Below, piece by piece: positions 16,342 through 25,084 of a DNA stretch of 44,906 nucleotides. The notes under the pieces were generated by a model. It did not search any database. It was not told the DNA's origin and saw only the letters and a list, made by a program, of their open reading frames with translations. A program made the position numbers and the translations under genes. The stretch's first letter is position 1. Every line of letters begins with the position of its first letter. The DNA lies in the NCBI GenBank assembly GCA_045580405.1, contig JAZNNT010000153.1:1-44906 (forward strand), in the 5' to 3' direction. Source of the DNA: SIG452 sp045580405. Its GTDB lineage: Bacteria > Bacillota > Clostridia > UMGS1840.

Positions 16342-17106
16342 ATGGGAAAAATTATTGCAGTTGCCAATCAGAAAGGCGGAGTTGGAAAAACCACCTCTGC
16401 CATTAATATTGCGGCTTGCTTAGGTCATTTTGGCAAAAAAGTTCTGCTCATTGATGCTGACCCCCAGGGAAATGCCACCAGCGGCGTCGGTGTGGATAAG
16501 GAAAGTGTGGAAACCTCCTTTTACGATGTGCTGATTGGAAATGAGCCTATCGAAAAGTCAGTCATTGCAACCAATTTTAAAAATTTATGGGTCTGCCCCT
16601 GTAATATTGAGCTGGCAGGTGCCGAGGTGGAATTGGTTGGTGTCAGTGACAGGGAATTTCAGTTTTCCAAATCCCTGGAACCCATTCGGGATGTGTATGA
16701 TTTTGTGATTGTGGACTGCCCGCCTTCGTTAGGGCTAATCACCATCAACATTTTATCCGGTTCCGATTCCATTGTAATTCCGCTGCAGTGCGAATATTTC
16801 GCCCTGGAAGGTCTCAGTCAGCTGATGAACACCCTAAGAAAAATCAAATCCCGCTATAACGAAAATCTGGAAGTGGAAGGGGTTGTGCTCACGATGTATG
16901 ACGGCAGAACCAACTTAACCCTTCAGGTAGCAGGGGAAATCAAGAAATATTTTGGGGAAAAGGTGTTCAAATCACCGGTTCCCAGAAGTGTGCGATTGGG
17001 AGAAGCTCCCAGCTACGGAGAACCTATTTTATATTATGATAAGCGTTCTCATTGCACCGAAGCTTACCTGCGGATTGCCCAGGATATTATGGATCACAAC
17101 AAGTAA
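16342..17106 (+). CDS. parA: Chromosome-partitioning ATPase ParA (Soj)
   Basis: A 254-residue deviant Walker ATPase. The N-terminus IIAVANQKGGVGKTTSAINI holds the signature Lys and P-loop, followed by LLIDADPQGNATSG (Walker A') and FVIVDCPPSLGLI (Walker B). The short N-terminus without an HTH marks the chromosomal Soj type, which binds DNA non-specifically, is stimulated by Spo0J and influences DnaA. The ATG follows GAAAGG; an upstream in-frame start at 16252 runs through parS site 3. It is followed by parB after 45 bases. Confidence 0.95.
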   Translation: MGKIIAVANQKGGVGKTTSAINIAACLGHFGKKVLLIDADPQGNATSGVGVDKESVETSFYDVLIGNEPIEKSVIATNFKNLWVCPCNIELAGAEVELVGVSDREFQFSKSLEPIRDVYDFVIVDCPPSLGLITINILSGSDSIVIPLQCEYFALEGLSQLMNTLRKIKSRYNENLEVEGVVLTMYDGRTNLTLQVAGEIKKYFGEKVFKSPVPRSVRLGEAPSYGEPILYYDKRSHCTEAYLRIAQDIMDHNK

Positions 17107-17151
17107 TACCGTTTGAACTGTATCAGACGGTAAAAGAGAGGATATGAAGCT

Positions 17152-17997
17152 ATGATGAAAAAAGGCGGACTTGGCCGGGGCCTTTCATCTTTGTTGGAAG
17201 AAAAGATTGAAACCGGTTCCGGACGGATAAATGAGCTTTCTGTTATGGACATTGAGCCAAACCCCACACAGCCCCGTAAGGATTTTTCCGAGGAGGGCTT
17301 GCAGGCATTGGCAGACTCCATTGCAGAGGTTGGGGTATTATCCCCGATTTTAGTCAGACAAAAAGACAACGGTTTATATGAAATCATTGCAGGAGAACGC
17401 AGATGGCGTGCTTCCAAATTAGCAGGAAAGAAGAAAATTCCTGCGATTGTGAAGGATTATGAAACAAAAGAGGTGATGGAAATTGCCTTAATTGAAAACC
17501 TTCAGAGAGAAGACTTGAATCCTTTGGAAGAAGCAATGGGCTACCAAACACTAAAAGAACAGTTTGGATTAACCCAGGAAGAAATTGCCAAACGGGTATC
17601 GAAAAGCCGTTCTACCGTTGCCAATATTTTAAGAATCTTAAATCTGCCGGACTTTGTGCTCAAAGAAATCAAGGCGGGGAAGGTAAGCTTAGGTCATGCA
17701 AAGGCGCTGTCTTCTCTGGAATCAGACGAATCCAAGAAACTGCTGCTGTATGAAATTGTGAAAAACGAGATTTCCGTTCGGGATGCAGAAGAGCTTGCCA
17801 AAAAGCTTTCCCAGAAAAAACGTACCAACTTAATTAAAAAAACCTTGAAAAAAGATCCCAATCTGATTGAAGTGGAATCTCAGCTGACCAAGAAATTCGG
17901 TACCAAGGTGCAGATTAAGAGCGGTAAAATTAAAAGTAAGATTGAAATTGAATACTACTCTCAGGATGACTTAAAACGAATCATTGATTTGTTTTAG
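17152..17997 (+). CDS. parB: Chromosome-partitioning protein ParB (Spo0J)
   Basis: A 281-residue ParB/Spo0J. The N-terminal GGLGRGLSSLL is the ParA-interacting peptide. The CTPase domain follows with IEPNPTQPRKDF, GERRWRASKLAG and ENLQREDLNPLEEA. The KorB-type HTH begins near residue 140 (LTQEEIAKRVSKSRSTVANILR), and a C-terminal dimer domain ends it. It would load at the three parS-like sites just upstream. Spo0J rather than Noc is favoured by its pairing with parA. An AGAGGA site precedes ATGATG; the first ATG is used. Confidence 0.95.
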   Translation: MMKKGGLGRGLSSLLEEKIETGSGRINELSVMDIEPNPTQPRKDFSEEGLQALADSIAEVGVLSPILVRQKDNGLYEIIAGERRWRASKLAGKKKIPAIVKDYETKEVMEIALIENLQREDLNPLEEAMGYQTLKEQFGLTQEEIAKRVSKSRSTVANILRILNLPDFVLKEIKAGKVSLGHAKALSSLESDESKKLLLYEIVKNEISVRDAEELAKKLSQKKRTNLIKKTLKKDPNLIEVESQLTKKFGTKVQIKSGKIKSKIEIEYYSQDDLKRIIDLF

Positions 17998-18031
17998 GGA
18001 TTATTGAAAAAAATTGTACCAATTATTGAGC

Positions 18032-18060
18032 TTGACGGCTTCAAAGCCGTATTATATAAT
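18032..18060 (+). promoter_or_regulatory. sigma-A promoter of serS
   Basis: TTGACG (18032-18037) and TATAAT (18055-18060) are 17 bases apart. An inverted repeat, ACGGCT/AGCCGT, spans the -35 and spacer and could be an operator or chance. The leader is only about 40 bases, so there is no T-box. Confidence 0.85.
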
Positions 18061-18106
18061 AGCATTGTAAAAGGGCGATAGCAAGTACCAAAGAAGGAGA
18101 ATGATT

Positions 18107-19375
18107 ATGCTGGACTTAAAACGTATCCGTGATGAAAAAGAAGAAGTAAAACGTTTGTTAACCATTAAAAAAGCGGACATTTCTTTGCTGGAAAAAGTCA
18201 GTGAATTGGACGAAAAAAGAAGAACACTGACCTTTCAGGCAGAAAACTTGAAAAATAAACAGAATACTGTTTCCAAGGAAATTCCCAAGCTGAAAAAGGA
18301 AGGCAAAGACGTTGCTCCCATTTTCCAGGAAATGAAGGAATTATCGGAACAGATTAAAGGGATGGACAAGGAGCTTTCTGAAATTCAGGAAGAGCTGCAG
18401 GCAACCTTATTAAAAATCCCGAACACACCTGCAGAATGTGTACCGGACGGTAATTCTGACGAAGACAACAAAGAAATCAGAAAATGGGGAACTCCCAGAG
18501 AATTTGATTTTGAGTTTAAATCACACTGGGATATCGGAGAAGACTTAGGAATTTTAGACTTTGAACGTGGTGCAAAAATCACCGGTTCCCGTTTCACTGT
18601 GTATAAGGGACTGGGTGCAAGATTGGAAAGAGCTGTCATCAGCTTCTTCTTAGATACCCACACTCAGAACGGTTATACCGAAATTTTACCCCCCTATATG
18701 GTAAACCGTGCTTCCATGACCGGTACCGGACAGCTTCCCAAATTTGAGGAAGATGCTTTCTCTTTGAAAAACTGTGACTACTTTATGATTCCCACTGCAG
18801 AAGTTCCTGTGACCAATCTGCACAGAGACGAAATTTTAAAGAAAGAGGACCTGCCCATTAAATACTGTGCATATTCCGCATGTTTCCGTGCAGAAGCAGG
18901 CAGCGCAGGACGTGATACCAGAGGTTTGATCCGTCAGCATCAGTTTAATAAAGTAGAGCTGGTAAAATTTGCAAATCCCGAAGATTCCTTCCAGGAGCTG
19001 GAATCCTTAACCAATGATGCAGAAAGACTGCTTCAGCTGTTGGGATTACCCTACAGAGTGGTTCTGCTTTGCTCCGGTGATTTAGGCTTCTCCTCTGCCA
19101 TGACCTACGATTTGGAAGTATATCTGCCCAGTTACCAAAGATATGTGGAAATTTCTTCCTGCTCCAACTTTGTGGACTATCAGGCAAGAAGAGCCAACAT
19201 TAAATTTAAAGAAGATATTAACTCCAAACCTCAGTTTGTGCATACCTTAAACGGTTCCGGTCTGGCAGTTGGCAGAACTGTGGCAGCTATTTTGGAAAAC
19301 TATCAGAACGAAGACGGTTCCGTAACTGTTCCGGAAGTACTGCGTCCTTACATGGGAACTGATCTTTTGGTATAG
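18107..19375 (+). CDS. serS: Seryl-tRNA synthetase
   Basis: A 422-residue class II aminoacyl-tRNA synthetase. The N-terminal coiled-coil arm (about residues 25-100) binds the long variable arm of tRNA-Ser. Motif 2 is FRAEAGSAGRDTRGLIRQHQ and motif 3 is in NGSGLAVGRTVAAILENYQ. The start is the second ATG (18107), 6-7 bases after AAGGAGA; the first ATG abuts the ribosome site. The order parA-parB-serS-dnaA is typical of several Clostridia near oriC. Confidence 0.96.
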   Translation: MLDLKRIRDEKEEVKRLLTIKKADISLLEKVSELDEKRRTLTFQAENLKNKQNTVSKEIPKLKKEGKDVAPIFQEMKELSEQIKGMDKELSEIQEELQATLLKIPNTPAECVPDGNSDEDNKEIRKWGTPREFDFEFKSHWDIGEDLGILDFERGAKITGSRFTVYKGLGARLERAVISFFLDTHTQNGYTEILPPYMVNRASMTGTGQLPKFEEDAFSLKNCDYFMIPTAEVPVTNLHRDEILKKEDLPIKYCAYSACFRAEAGSAGRDTRGLIRQHQFNKVELVKFANPEDSFQELESLTNDAERLLQLLGLPYRVVLLCSGDLGFSSAMTYDLEVYLPSYQRYVEISSCSNFVDYQARRANIKFKEDINSKPQFVHTLNGSGLAVGRTVAAILENYQNEDGSVTVPEVLRPYMGTDLLV

Positions 19376-19498
19376 CTCAACACAAAACCGTACGATAAAA
19401 AACTGTATTACTACACTGTTACTTTTTGGATATTTTTCTATTAGACGCGGTGTTGTTTTAAAAACCCTATAAAAAAACACCATTCCAAAAAAATAGAG

Positions 19499-19740
19499 AG
19501 ATGCTGTGTATAAAGTTTTTTTATCCTTTGAATAGTGCCATACAAAAAAAACATCTGCGAGGTACTATCTATAAAGCTTTCACATCCTTTGGATAATGCC
19601 ATACCAAAAAAACCATCTGCAAGGTACTACCTATAAAGCTTTCACATCCTTTGAATAGTGCCATACCAAAAAAACCATCTGCAAGGTACTGTTTATCAGG
19701 TTTTCCTATCCTTTGGATAATGCCATACCAAAAAAGTCAA
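19499..19740 (+). repeat. Four tandem 62-base direct repeats upstream of dnaA (oriC repeat family)
   Basis: GGTACT begins units at 19561, 19623 and 19685, exactly 62 bases apart; a first, more diverged unit starts near 19499. Each unit contains a core ATCCTTTG(A/G)ATA(A/G)TGCCATAC(C) and a run of A. The core includes a small palindrome, ATCC-TTT-GGAT, in units 2 and 4. The same pattern returns before dnaN (21952-22060). Confidence 0.9.
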
Positions 19741-19826
19741 GAGGCAAAATTAAAATAAAAAATAATATTCTTATAATTATTATGTAAACCAGAAAATGTG
19801 AAAAACCTTAGGGATTATGGGAAAGG

Positions 19827-19871
19827 TTTTCCACATAAAATTGAAAAATATTCCACAAAAAATGTGGATAA
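19827..19871. other. DnaA boxes upstream of dnaA
   Basis: TGTGGATAA at 19863-19871 is a perfect consensus box (minus orientation). TTTTCCACA at 19827-19835 differs at one base and TATTCCACA at 19849-19857 at two. They sit within 35 bases of the dnaA ribosome site, so they could serve both origin firing and autoregulation. Confidence 0.75.
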
Positions 19872-19895
19872 ATCAAAAAAATGAGGTGAAATCAC

Positions 19896-21218
19896 TTGTT
19901 TTCCGTATCAGATCTCTACGAAAAGGTAGTAGACATAATAAAAAGCGAGATTTCCCCGGTGGCATACAGTACCTGGTTTTCCTCCGTCACCCCGGAAAAA
20001 ATCGAAAATGACATCTTTTATTTCCGCGTTCCCATTGATTATACCCGGGATATGATTGAGAAAAAATATTCGGAACTGGTTAAAACTGCAGTTGTAACTG
20101 CCTCCCAGGGACAGATTTCTGATTTTTGTTTCTTAGTGGATGACAGAAGAAATGCTCCCTCTGTGTTAGACCGTTTTTCCGATTCTCGGGAGGAACTGTC
20201 TACCTTAAATAAAAAATATACTTTCCAAAATTTTGTAATCGGTGAATCCAACCGTTTTGCTCATGCGGCAGCCATTGCCGTGGCGGAAAGTCCGGCAGAA
20301 AACTACAATCCTTTATTTATTTATGGCGGGGTTGGTTTAGGAAAAACTCATCTTTTGCATGCAATCGGAAACAGAATCAAAGAAAATGATCCCCAAAAAA
20401 AGGTGTTGTACTTAACTTCCGAATCCTTTACCAATGAATTTATTGATTCCATTAAATCCGGTCAGAATACCGCATTTCGTGATAAGCTTCGTAATATTGA
20501 CGTGTTGATGGTAGATGATATTCAGTTTATCGGCGGGAAGGAAGGTACGCAGGAAGAATTTTTCCATACCTTTAATCATCTGTATCATAATGATAAACAG
20601 ATTGTGTTATCCTCTGACCGTCCTCCAAAAGATATCAGAACGCTGGAAGAACGACTCAGAACCCGTTTTGAAGCAGGCTTAATGTGTGACATTAATGCTC
20701 CTGATTTAGAAACCAGAATTGCAATTTTAAAGAAGAAAACCGAAGAAGAAAACTTCCCCATTGACGATGAAATTATCCAGTTTATTGCATCTAAAATCAA
20801 ATCCAATGTTCGTGAGCTGGAAGGAATTTTTACCCGTTTGGTAGCATTAACCAAGCTTTCTAAAAAAGAAATCACCAAGGAACTGGCAGAAGATGTGATT
20901 AAAGTGATTATTGCAGATTCCAAAAAGTCAAAACCGGGTATTGAAACCGTAATGGTAGAAACTGCAGGTTACTTTAACATTGATCCACAGCTTTTAAAAT
21001 CCTCTTCCAAAAAGAAGGAAATTGTGAAAGCACGTCAGGTTGCCATGTTCTTAGCAAGAGAAGTTTTAGAAATGAGTACCACCAAAATTGGTGAAGAATT
21101 TGGCGGCAGAGACCATTCCACCGTGATGTATTCCATCGAAAAAATTAAGGAAATCAGAAAAACAGACGCTTATATTGATACCATTATTGAGGAAATCACC
21201 GGCCTCTTAGAAGATTAG
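19896..21218 (+). CDS. dnaA: Chromosomal replication initiator DnaA
   Basis: A 440-residue initiator. Domain I occupies the N-terminus (DIIKSEISPVAYSTWFSSV). The AAA+ domain III starts near residue 105 with YTFQNFVIGESNRFAHAAA, Walker A GGVGLGKTHLLHAIGN and Walker B VLMVDDIQFIGGKE. Domain IV ends with the DnaA-box signature GGRDHSTVMYSIEKI. Domain II is short. The start is TTG, with GAGGTG 8 bases upstream. The gap to dnaN, about 860 bases, is unusually long and holds origin signals. Confidence 0.97.
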   Translation: MFSVSDLYEKVVDIIKSEISPVAYSTWFSSVTPEKIENDIFYFRVPIDYTRDMIEKKYSELVKTAVVTASQGQISDFCFLVDDRRNAPSVLDRFSDSREELSTLNKKYTFQNFVIGESNRFAHAAAIAVAESPAENYNPLFIYGGVGLGKTHLLHAIGNRIKENDPQKKVLYLTSESFTNEFIDSIKSGQNTAFRDKLRNIDVLMVDDIQFIGGKEGTQEEFFHTFNHLYHNDKQIVLSSDRPPKDIRTLEERLRTRFEAGLMCDINAPDLETRIAILKKKTEEENFPIDDEIIQFIASKIKSNVRELEGIFTRLVALTKLSKKEITKELAEDVIKVIIADSKKSKPGIETVMVETAGYFNIDPQLLKSSSKKKEIVKARQVAMFLAREVLEMSTTKIGEEFGGRDHSTVMYSIEKIKEIRKTDAYIDTIIEEITGLLED

Positions 21219-21575
21219 TTTTTTTAGTACAACACTATTATCAGATAGCAGAAACTTTGCAGTTTATTGTTCTATGATCTGATACGCCTTTTTGGAATAA
21301 CTCTATTTGAAAACAGCAGAAATTTAAAAGTTTGTTTTTCGATTTACCGGTACCCGCTTTTTTAGGATATTGATATAAAACAGGATGAATCATGAAAAAA
21401 TGAAAACCTGATATCTTACTTTTTCTAAAAAAGGTTCTTACATAGAGAAAAACCTTCCAAAAATCTGCTATTATAATATATAATGGTATAACCGTTTCAT
21501 ACCCTGAAGCGAAAATAATTTCCAATTGAAACATTCCGAAATAAAAAAAATTCTACAGAAATTGGGGATAGATCC

Positions 21576-21741
21576 TGTGGAATCAAACAAAATTCCTGTG
21601 TAATTTGATAGAGTTCTCCACAACCAATTTTATAAAAAAATTTTTCTTTCAAAAGATTCCACAAATTGATACACAATCCCACAGGGAATTTCAGGGAAAA
21701 AGCTGTGGAGAAAAATTCCCTATTCTATGCTATGTGGAAAG
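21576..21741. other. DnaA-box cluster between dnaA and dnaN
   Basis: TTCTCCACA (one mismatch) occurs at 21614-21622 and, inverted, at 21704-21712. GATTCCACA occurs at 21655-21663 and, inverted, at 21576-21584. CTTTCCACA occurs inverted at 21733-21741. All keep the TCCACA core, in both orientations. Confidence 0.65.
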
Positions 21742-21951
21742 CAATCATTTTATGCACAAGTTGTTACAAAAGTTATAAACAGTGAAAATCCTGATATTTT
21801 CAAGGAAAAAGAGGTTATTCAACAATTCCCCAATCCCTATTACAATATACTGTTTATCCTGATTTATTTTCCTTTATAATATCCTGATTGATTTTGATAT
21901 TTCTTAGAATCATTATTTTGGGAAAGTGTTATAACAAAAAAATATTTCAAA

Positions 21952-22060
21952 GGTACGATTTGTAAAAATTTTATATTTCTTAAATAAGTACCATACCAAA
22001 AATATTTGCAAGGTAGAAATTTATAATTTACACAATCTTCAGACAGTGCCATACCAAAAG
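21952..22060 (+). repeat. Two degenerate oriC direct repeats upstream of dnaN
   Basis: Two units start at 21952 and 22012 (60 bases apart). Each runs from GGTA to CCATACC followed by A-rich sequence, the same frame as the four units upstream of dnaA, but with a diverged middle. The second unit ends just before the dnaN ribosome site. Confidence 0.7.
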
Positions 22061-22082
22061 AAACAAGGAGTGAAACATCAAA

Positions 22083-23177
22083 ATGAAGTTTAGTTTTTTA
22101 AAAGAAGTATTCTTAGAAAATTTGTCTACCGTGTTGAAAGCGGTATCCCCAAAAGCAACCATTCCTCAGCTGGAAGGGGTATACATTTCAGCTCGCGACA
22201 ATATGATTACGTTAATCGGAAATAACACCGAAATTGCCATCAAAGCCCGTTTTGAAGCAGATGTGGAGGAAGAAGGCGTTGGAGTGATCAATGCCAAAAA
22301 CTTATTTGACATGGTTCGTCTGATGCCGGAAGGAACGGTTAGTATTTCGGTGGACGAAAAACTGACTACCGTCATAAAATCCGGTGCTACCCGTTATGAA
22401 ATTGTGGCAATGGATGCAGAAATGTTCCCTGTGGTGGAAGAATTAAACTGTGAATTTTCTTTAAAAATTACTGAACAGAAATTAAAAGAGCTGATTAAGA
22501 AAACTCTGTTCTCCATTGGAACTGCAGATACCAAAATTACCTTTACCGGTGCTTTGTTTGAAGTGAAGGATAACGAATTAACCGTGGTTACCTTAGACGG
22601 CTACCGTATGGCGGTGAGAAAAGAAGAAATTTATCCTACCGGCGAAAACCGTTCTTACATTATTCCCGGTAAGAGCTTAAATGAGCTGTTAAAAATCTTA
22701 GCAGATACCAAGGATGACACCGTGATTGAATTTGGTGACAGAAAAGCTCTGGTAAAGCTGGATAACTACGAATTTTATACCAGACTCATTGACGGGGAAT
22801 TTTTTAATTACGAACAGATTATCCCCAAAAACGCCGAAATCAAGGTGAAAGCCGTAACCAAAGAATTAACCGATGCATTAGAGAGAGCATCCCTTTTAAT
22901 CACTGCAGACAATAAAGCTCCCATCCGTATGCACCTGGAAGAGGATAAAATGCATTTAAACACCATTTCCAGAATCGGTCACGCCCAGGACATGATTCAT
23001 ATTGAAAAAACCGGTGACGATTTGGAAATCGGCTTTAATCATAAATTTTTATTGGATGCCCTAAAAGCATCTGAAACCGACGAAATTTTCCTGGATTTCA
23101 GTAATAATTTAAGTCCCTGTATTTTGCGTGGAGAAACGGACGAATTTTTGTATATGGTACTTCCTGTACGCTTGTAA
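22083..23177 (+). CDS. dnaN: DNA polymerase III beta subunit (sliding clamp)
   Basis: A 364-residue clamp with the three-fold repeated domain structure. Typical segments are the N-terminal MKFSFLKEVFLENLSTVLKA, TLDGYRMAVRKEE near residue 175 and the C-terminal FLYMVLPVRL. The ATG follows AAGGAG at a long spacing of 12 bases. The stop TAA lies inside the first bases of a family B repeat. No own promoter is obvious; the oriC repeat unit immediately upstream may be regulatory. Confidence 0.96.
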   Translation: MKFSFLKEVFLENLSTVLKAVSPKATIPQLEGVYISARDNMITLIGNNTEIAIKARFEADVEEEGVGVINAKNLFDMVRLMPEGTVSISVDEKLTTVIKSGATRYEIVAMDAEMFPVVEELNCEFSLKITEQKLKELIKKTLFSIGTADTKITFTGALFEVKDNELTVVTLDGYRMAVRKEEIYPTGENRSYIIPGKSLNELLKILADTKDDTVIEFGDRKALVKLDNYEFYTRLIDGEFFNYEQIIPKNAEIKVKAVTKELTDALERASLLITADNKAPIRMHLEEDKMHLNTISRIGHAQDMIHIEKTGDDLEIGFNHKFLLDALKASETDEIFLDFSNNLSPCILRGETDEFLYMVLPVRL

Positions 23178-23272
23178 AATGGCGCACAATTCGTGAATTT
23201 CACCACTCGCTGTACATAAAAGTACAGCTTCGGGTTCAATTTCCAAATTCTGCAACCATTTTCCTGCACGTT
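23170..23272 (+). repeat. Repeat family B, copy B3, at the dnaN stop codon
   Basis: It begins GCTTGTAAAATGGCGCACAA, where TAA is the dnaN stop, and ends near ATTCTGCAACCATTTTCCTG. The two ends pair (AAATGG-GCA-AATT with AATT-TGC-CCATTT) around an inner hairpin, GCTGTAC/GTACAGC. The remaining 75 bases to hisZ are A-rich, with the AAAGGAG site. Confidence 0.85.
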
Positions 23273-23348
23273 TTGAAATATTTGAAAGAGTGAATCTTTT
23301 CTAAAAAAGAAAGTAAAAAGAAACCAAAAAAAGGAGAACCCCTGCACT

Positions 23349-24434
23349 ATGAAAAAAACAGCATTAACTCTGGAAGGTACCAATGATATCTTATTTTCCG
23401 AGTGCCAGTTTAAGCATCAGATTGAGGATAGCATTTTAGGATGCTTCGAGTCCTACGGCTATTTTCCTCTGGAAACACCCTTAATGGAATATGACAGCGT
23501 GTTTTTTGGAAATTCTGATGCAGAAGGTCTGTACCGTCTGGTAGACAGAACCGGTGCAGTGGTATCTCTACGTCCCGATATGACCATGCCCATTGCCAGA
23601 GTGGCAGCAACCAAATTATACGATCAGCTTCCCGTAAGAGCATCTTATTTAGGGAATGTATATCGTTTTTTGGATCCCACCAAAGGCGGCAGACAAAATG
23701 AATTTACCCAGGCAGGCATCGAGCTTTTAGGAGAAAAAGGAACCTTTTATGATGCGGAGGTTATTGCCGCAACGGTGAATGCTCTCCTGGATGCAGGTGC
23801 TACTGACTTTATGGTGGAACTTGGAAACGTAAACTTTGTAAGAGGACTGTTATCCGAAAGTCATCTTTCTGAGGAACTCCAAGACGAAATTAACGAGTTG
23901 ATGGTGAAAAAAGACATTTTATCGATGGAAGAAGTATTAGAAACCGTTACCTTAGATGCCACCATTAAGGATATTATTCTAAAGCTTCCCACCTTATTTG
24001 GAGGAAAAGAAATTTTAGATGAAATGCTTCTAAAAAAACTTCCCGAACCCTCTAAAAAAGCTTTAACCGAGCTTTTGGAAATTTATACGTATCTTTCTTA
24101 CTACGGCTACGAAAACTACATTACCTTCGATCTCGGAATGAATAAAAATATGGATTACTACACCGGTATGATTTTTAAAATTTTCCATCAGGGTGTGGGC
24201 TTTCCTGTTGCCGGCGGAGGACGATATGACAAGTTGATTTCCCGTTTTGGCAAAGAAATTCCTGCAACCGGTTCTGCCATTTATATCAACCGTTTGACCG
24301 ACGGTATGAGCCATGTTATTTCGTTTACGCCCCCAAAAGCAGACGAACAGTTAACGGGTGATGACAAAAAAGCTTTAATTGAAAAAGCCAAAGAATTACG
24401 GAAAGCGGGCAAGTCTGTAATCGTGAACGGGTAA
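23349..24434 (+). CDS. hisZ: ATP phosphoribosyltransferase regulatory subunit HisZ
   Basis: A 361-residue HisRS-like paralogue that activates short-form HisG and confers histidine feedback. The class II synthetase core is visible (SLRPDMTMPIARVAA, SYLGNVYRF, NEFTQAGIELLG, PVAGGGRYDKL), but the anticodon-binding domain of true HisRS is missing. The short HisG encoded 13 bases downstream requires such a partner. The ATG follows AAAGGAG at 12 bases. Confidence 0.93.
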   Translation: MKKTALTLEGTNDILFSECQFKHQIEDSILGCFESYGYFPLETPLMEYDSVFFGNSDAEGLYRLVDRTGAVVSLRPDMTMPIARVAATKLYDQLPVRASYLGNVYRFLDPTKGGRQNEFTQAGIELLGEKGTFYDAEVIAATVNALLDAGATDFMVELGNVNFVRGLLSESHLSEELQDEINELMVKKDILSMEEVLETVTLDATIKDIILKLPTLFGGKEILDEMLLKKLPEPSKKALTELLEIYTYLSYYGYENYITFDLGMNKNMDYYTGMIFKIFHQGVGFPVAGGGRYDKLISRFGKEIPATGSAIYINRLTDGMSHVISFTPPKADEQLTGDDKKALIEKAKELRKAGKSVIVNG

Positions 24435-24447
24435 GGAGGACTAAAAA

Positions 24448-25083
24448 ATGGAATATATTACCGTTGCATTGGCGAAAGGCCGTTTAGGTGACTACGCTGC
24501 TGAAATTTTCGGAAAAGCCGGCTACGACATTTCCTGTCTGGAAGACAAAGGCAGAAAGCTGATTTTTACGGATGAAATTGGCAAAATCAAATATATTTTA
24601 GTGAAAGCCTCCGATGTGCCCTGCTATGTGGAATACGGTGCAGCCGATATCGGTGTGGTGGGCAAAGACACTATTTTGGAAGAGGGAAGAAGCTTATACG
24701 AAGTTTTGAATCTTAATTTCGGAAAGTGCAGAATGTGTGTGTGTGGTCCTGAAGAAGCCAAAGAAAAATTAAAAAGCCGTGTGTCCTCCCTAAAGGTTGC
24801 CACCAAATACCCCAATATTGCAAGAAGCTATTTTAAAGATGTGAAAAAGCAGTCTCCCGACATTATCAAATTAAACGGTTCTATTGAATTGGCACCCATT
24901 GTGGGCTTATCCGATGTCATCGTGGATATTGTGGAATCGGGAAAAACTTTGGAAGAAAACGGACTGGGCGTGCTAGAAGAAGTGTGTCAGCTGTCTGCAC
25001 GCCTCATTGTGAATAAAGTCAGCATGAAAATGAAAAAACAAATTGTGCCCATGATTGAAAAAGTGAAAGCGGTTATAGAATAA
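24448..25083 (+). CDS. hisG: ATP phosphoribosyltransferase catalytic subunit, short form
   Basis: A 211-residue HisG_S enzyme that couples ATP with PRPP in the first step of histidine synthesis. It starts ITVALAKGRLGDYAAEIF and contains the PRPP-loop region around IVDIVESGKTLEENGL near residue 155. It lacks the C-terminal ACT-like domain of long HisG, in line with HisZ next door. The ribosome site AAGGAGG lies before the ATG. Confidence 0.96.
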   Translation: MEYITVALAKGRLGDYAAEIFGKAGYDISCLEDKGRKLIFTDEIGKIKYILVKASDVPCYVEYGAADIGVVGKDTILEEGRSLYEVLNLNFGKCRMCVCGPEEAKEKLKSRVSSLKVATKYPNIARSYFKDVKKQSPDIIKLNGSIELAPIVGLSDVIVDIVESGKTLEENGLGVLEEVCQLSARLIVNKVSMKMKKQIVPMIEKVKAVIE

Positions 25084-25084
25084 T

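Larger units (their letters stand above)
19376..19895 (+). other. Origin-region intergenic DNA upstream of dnaA
   Basis: No gene is supported here. The stretch holds four tandem direct repeats (19499-19740), a very AT-rich segment (about 19741-19800) and DnaA boxes next to the dnaA start. A weak TATAAT at 19772-19777 could belong to the dnaA promoter, but no good -35 is visible. With the dnaA-dnaN gap it forms a two-part oriC as in Bacillus subtilis; the exact unwinding site cannot be placed by eye. Confidence 0.75.
21219..22082 (+). other. Origin-region intergenic DNA between dnaA and dnaN (likely oriC core)
   Basis: An 864-base gap without a supportable gene; short minus-strand frames here lack ribosome sites. 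It holds many DnaA-box-like sequences (21576-21741), an AT-rich stretch (about 21780-21950) suitable for unwinding, and two degenerate copies of the direct repeat found upstream of dnaA (21952-22060). This matches the dnaA-dnaN half of bipartite Firmicute origins. Confidence 0.75.

Noticed and set aside
19499..19740. CRISPR array at the 62-base repeats
   Set aside because: The units are contiguous and similar along their whole length, with no unique spacers and no cas genes; they are tandem direct repeats.
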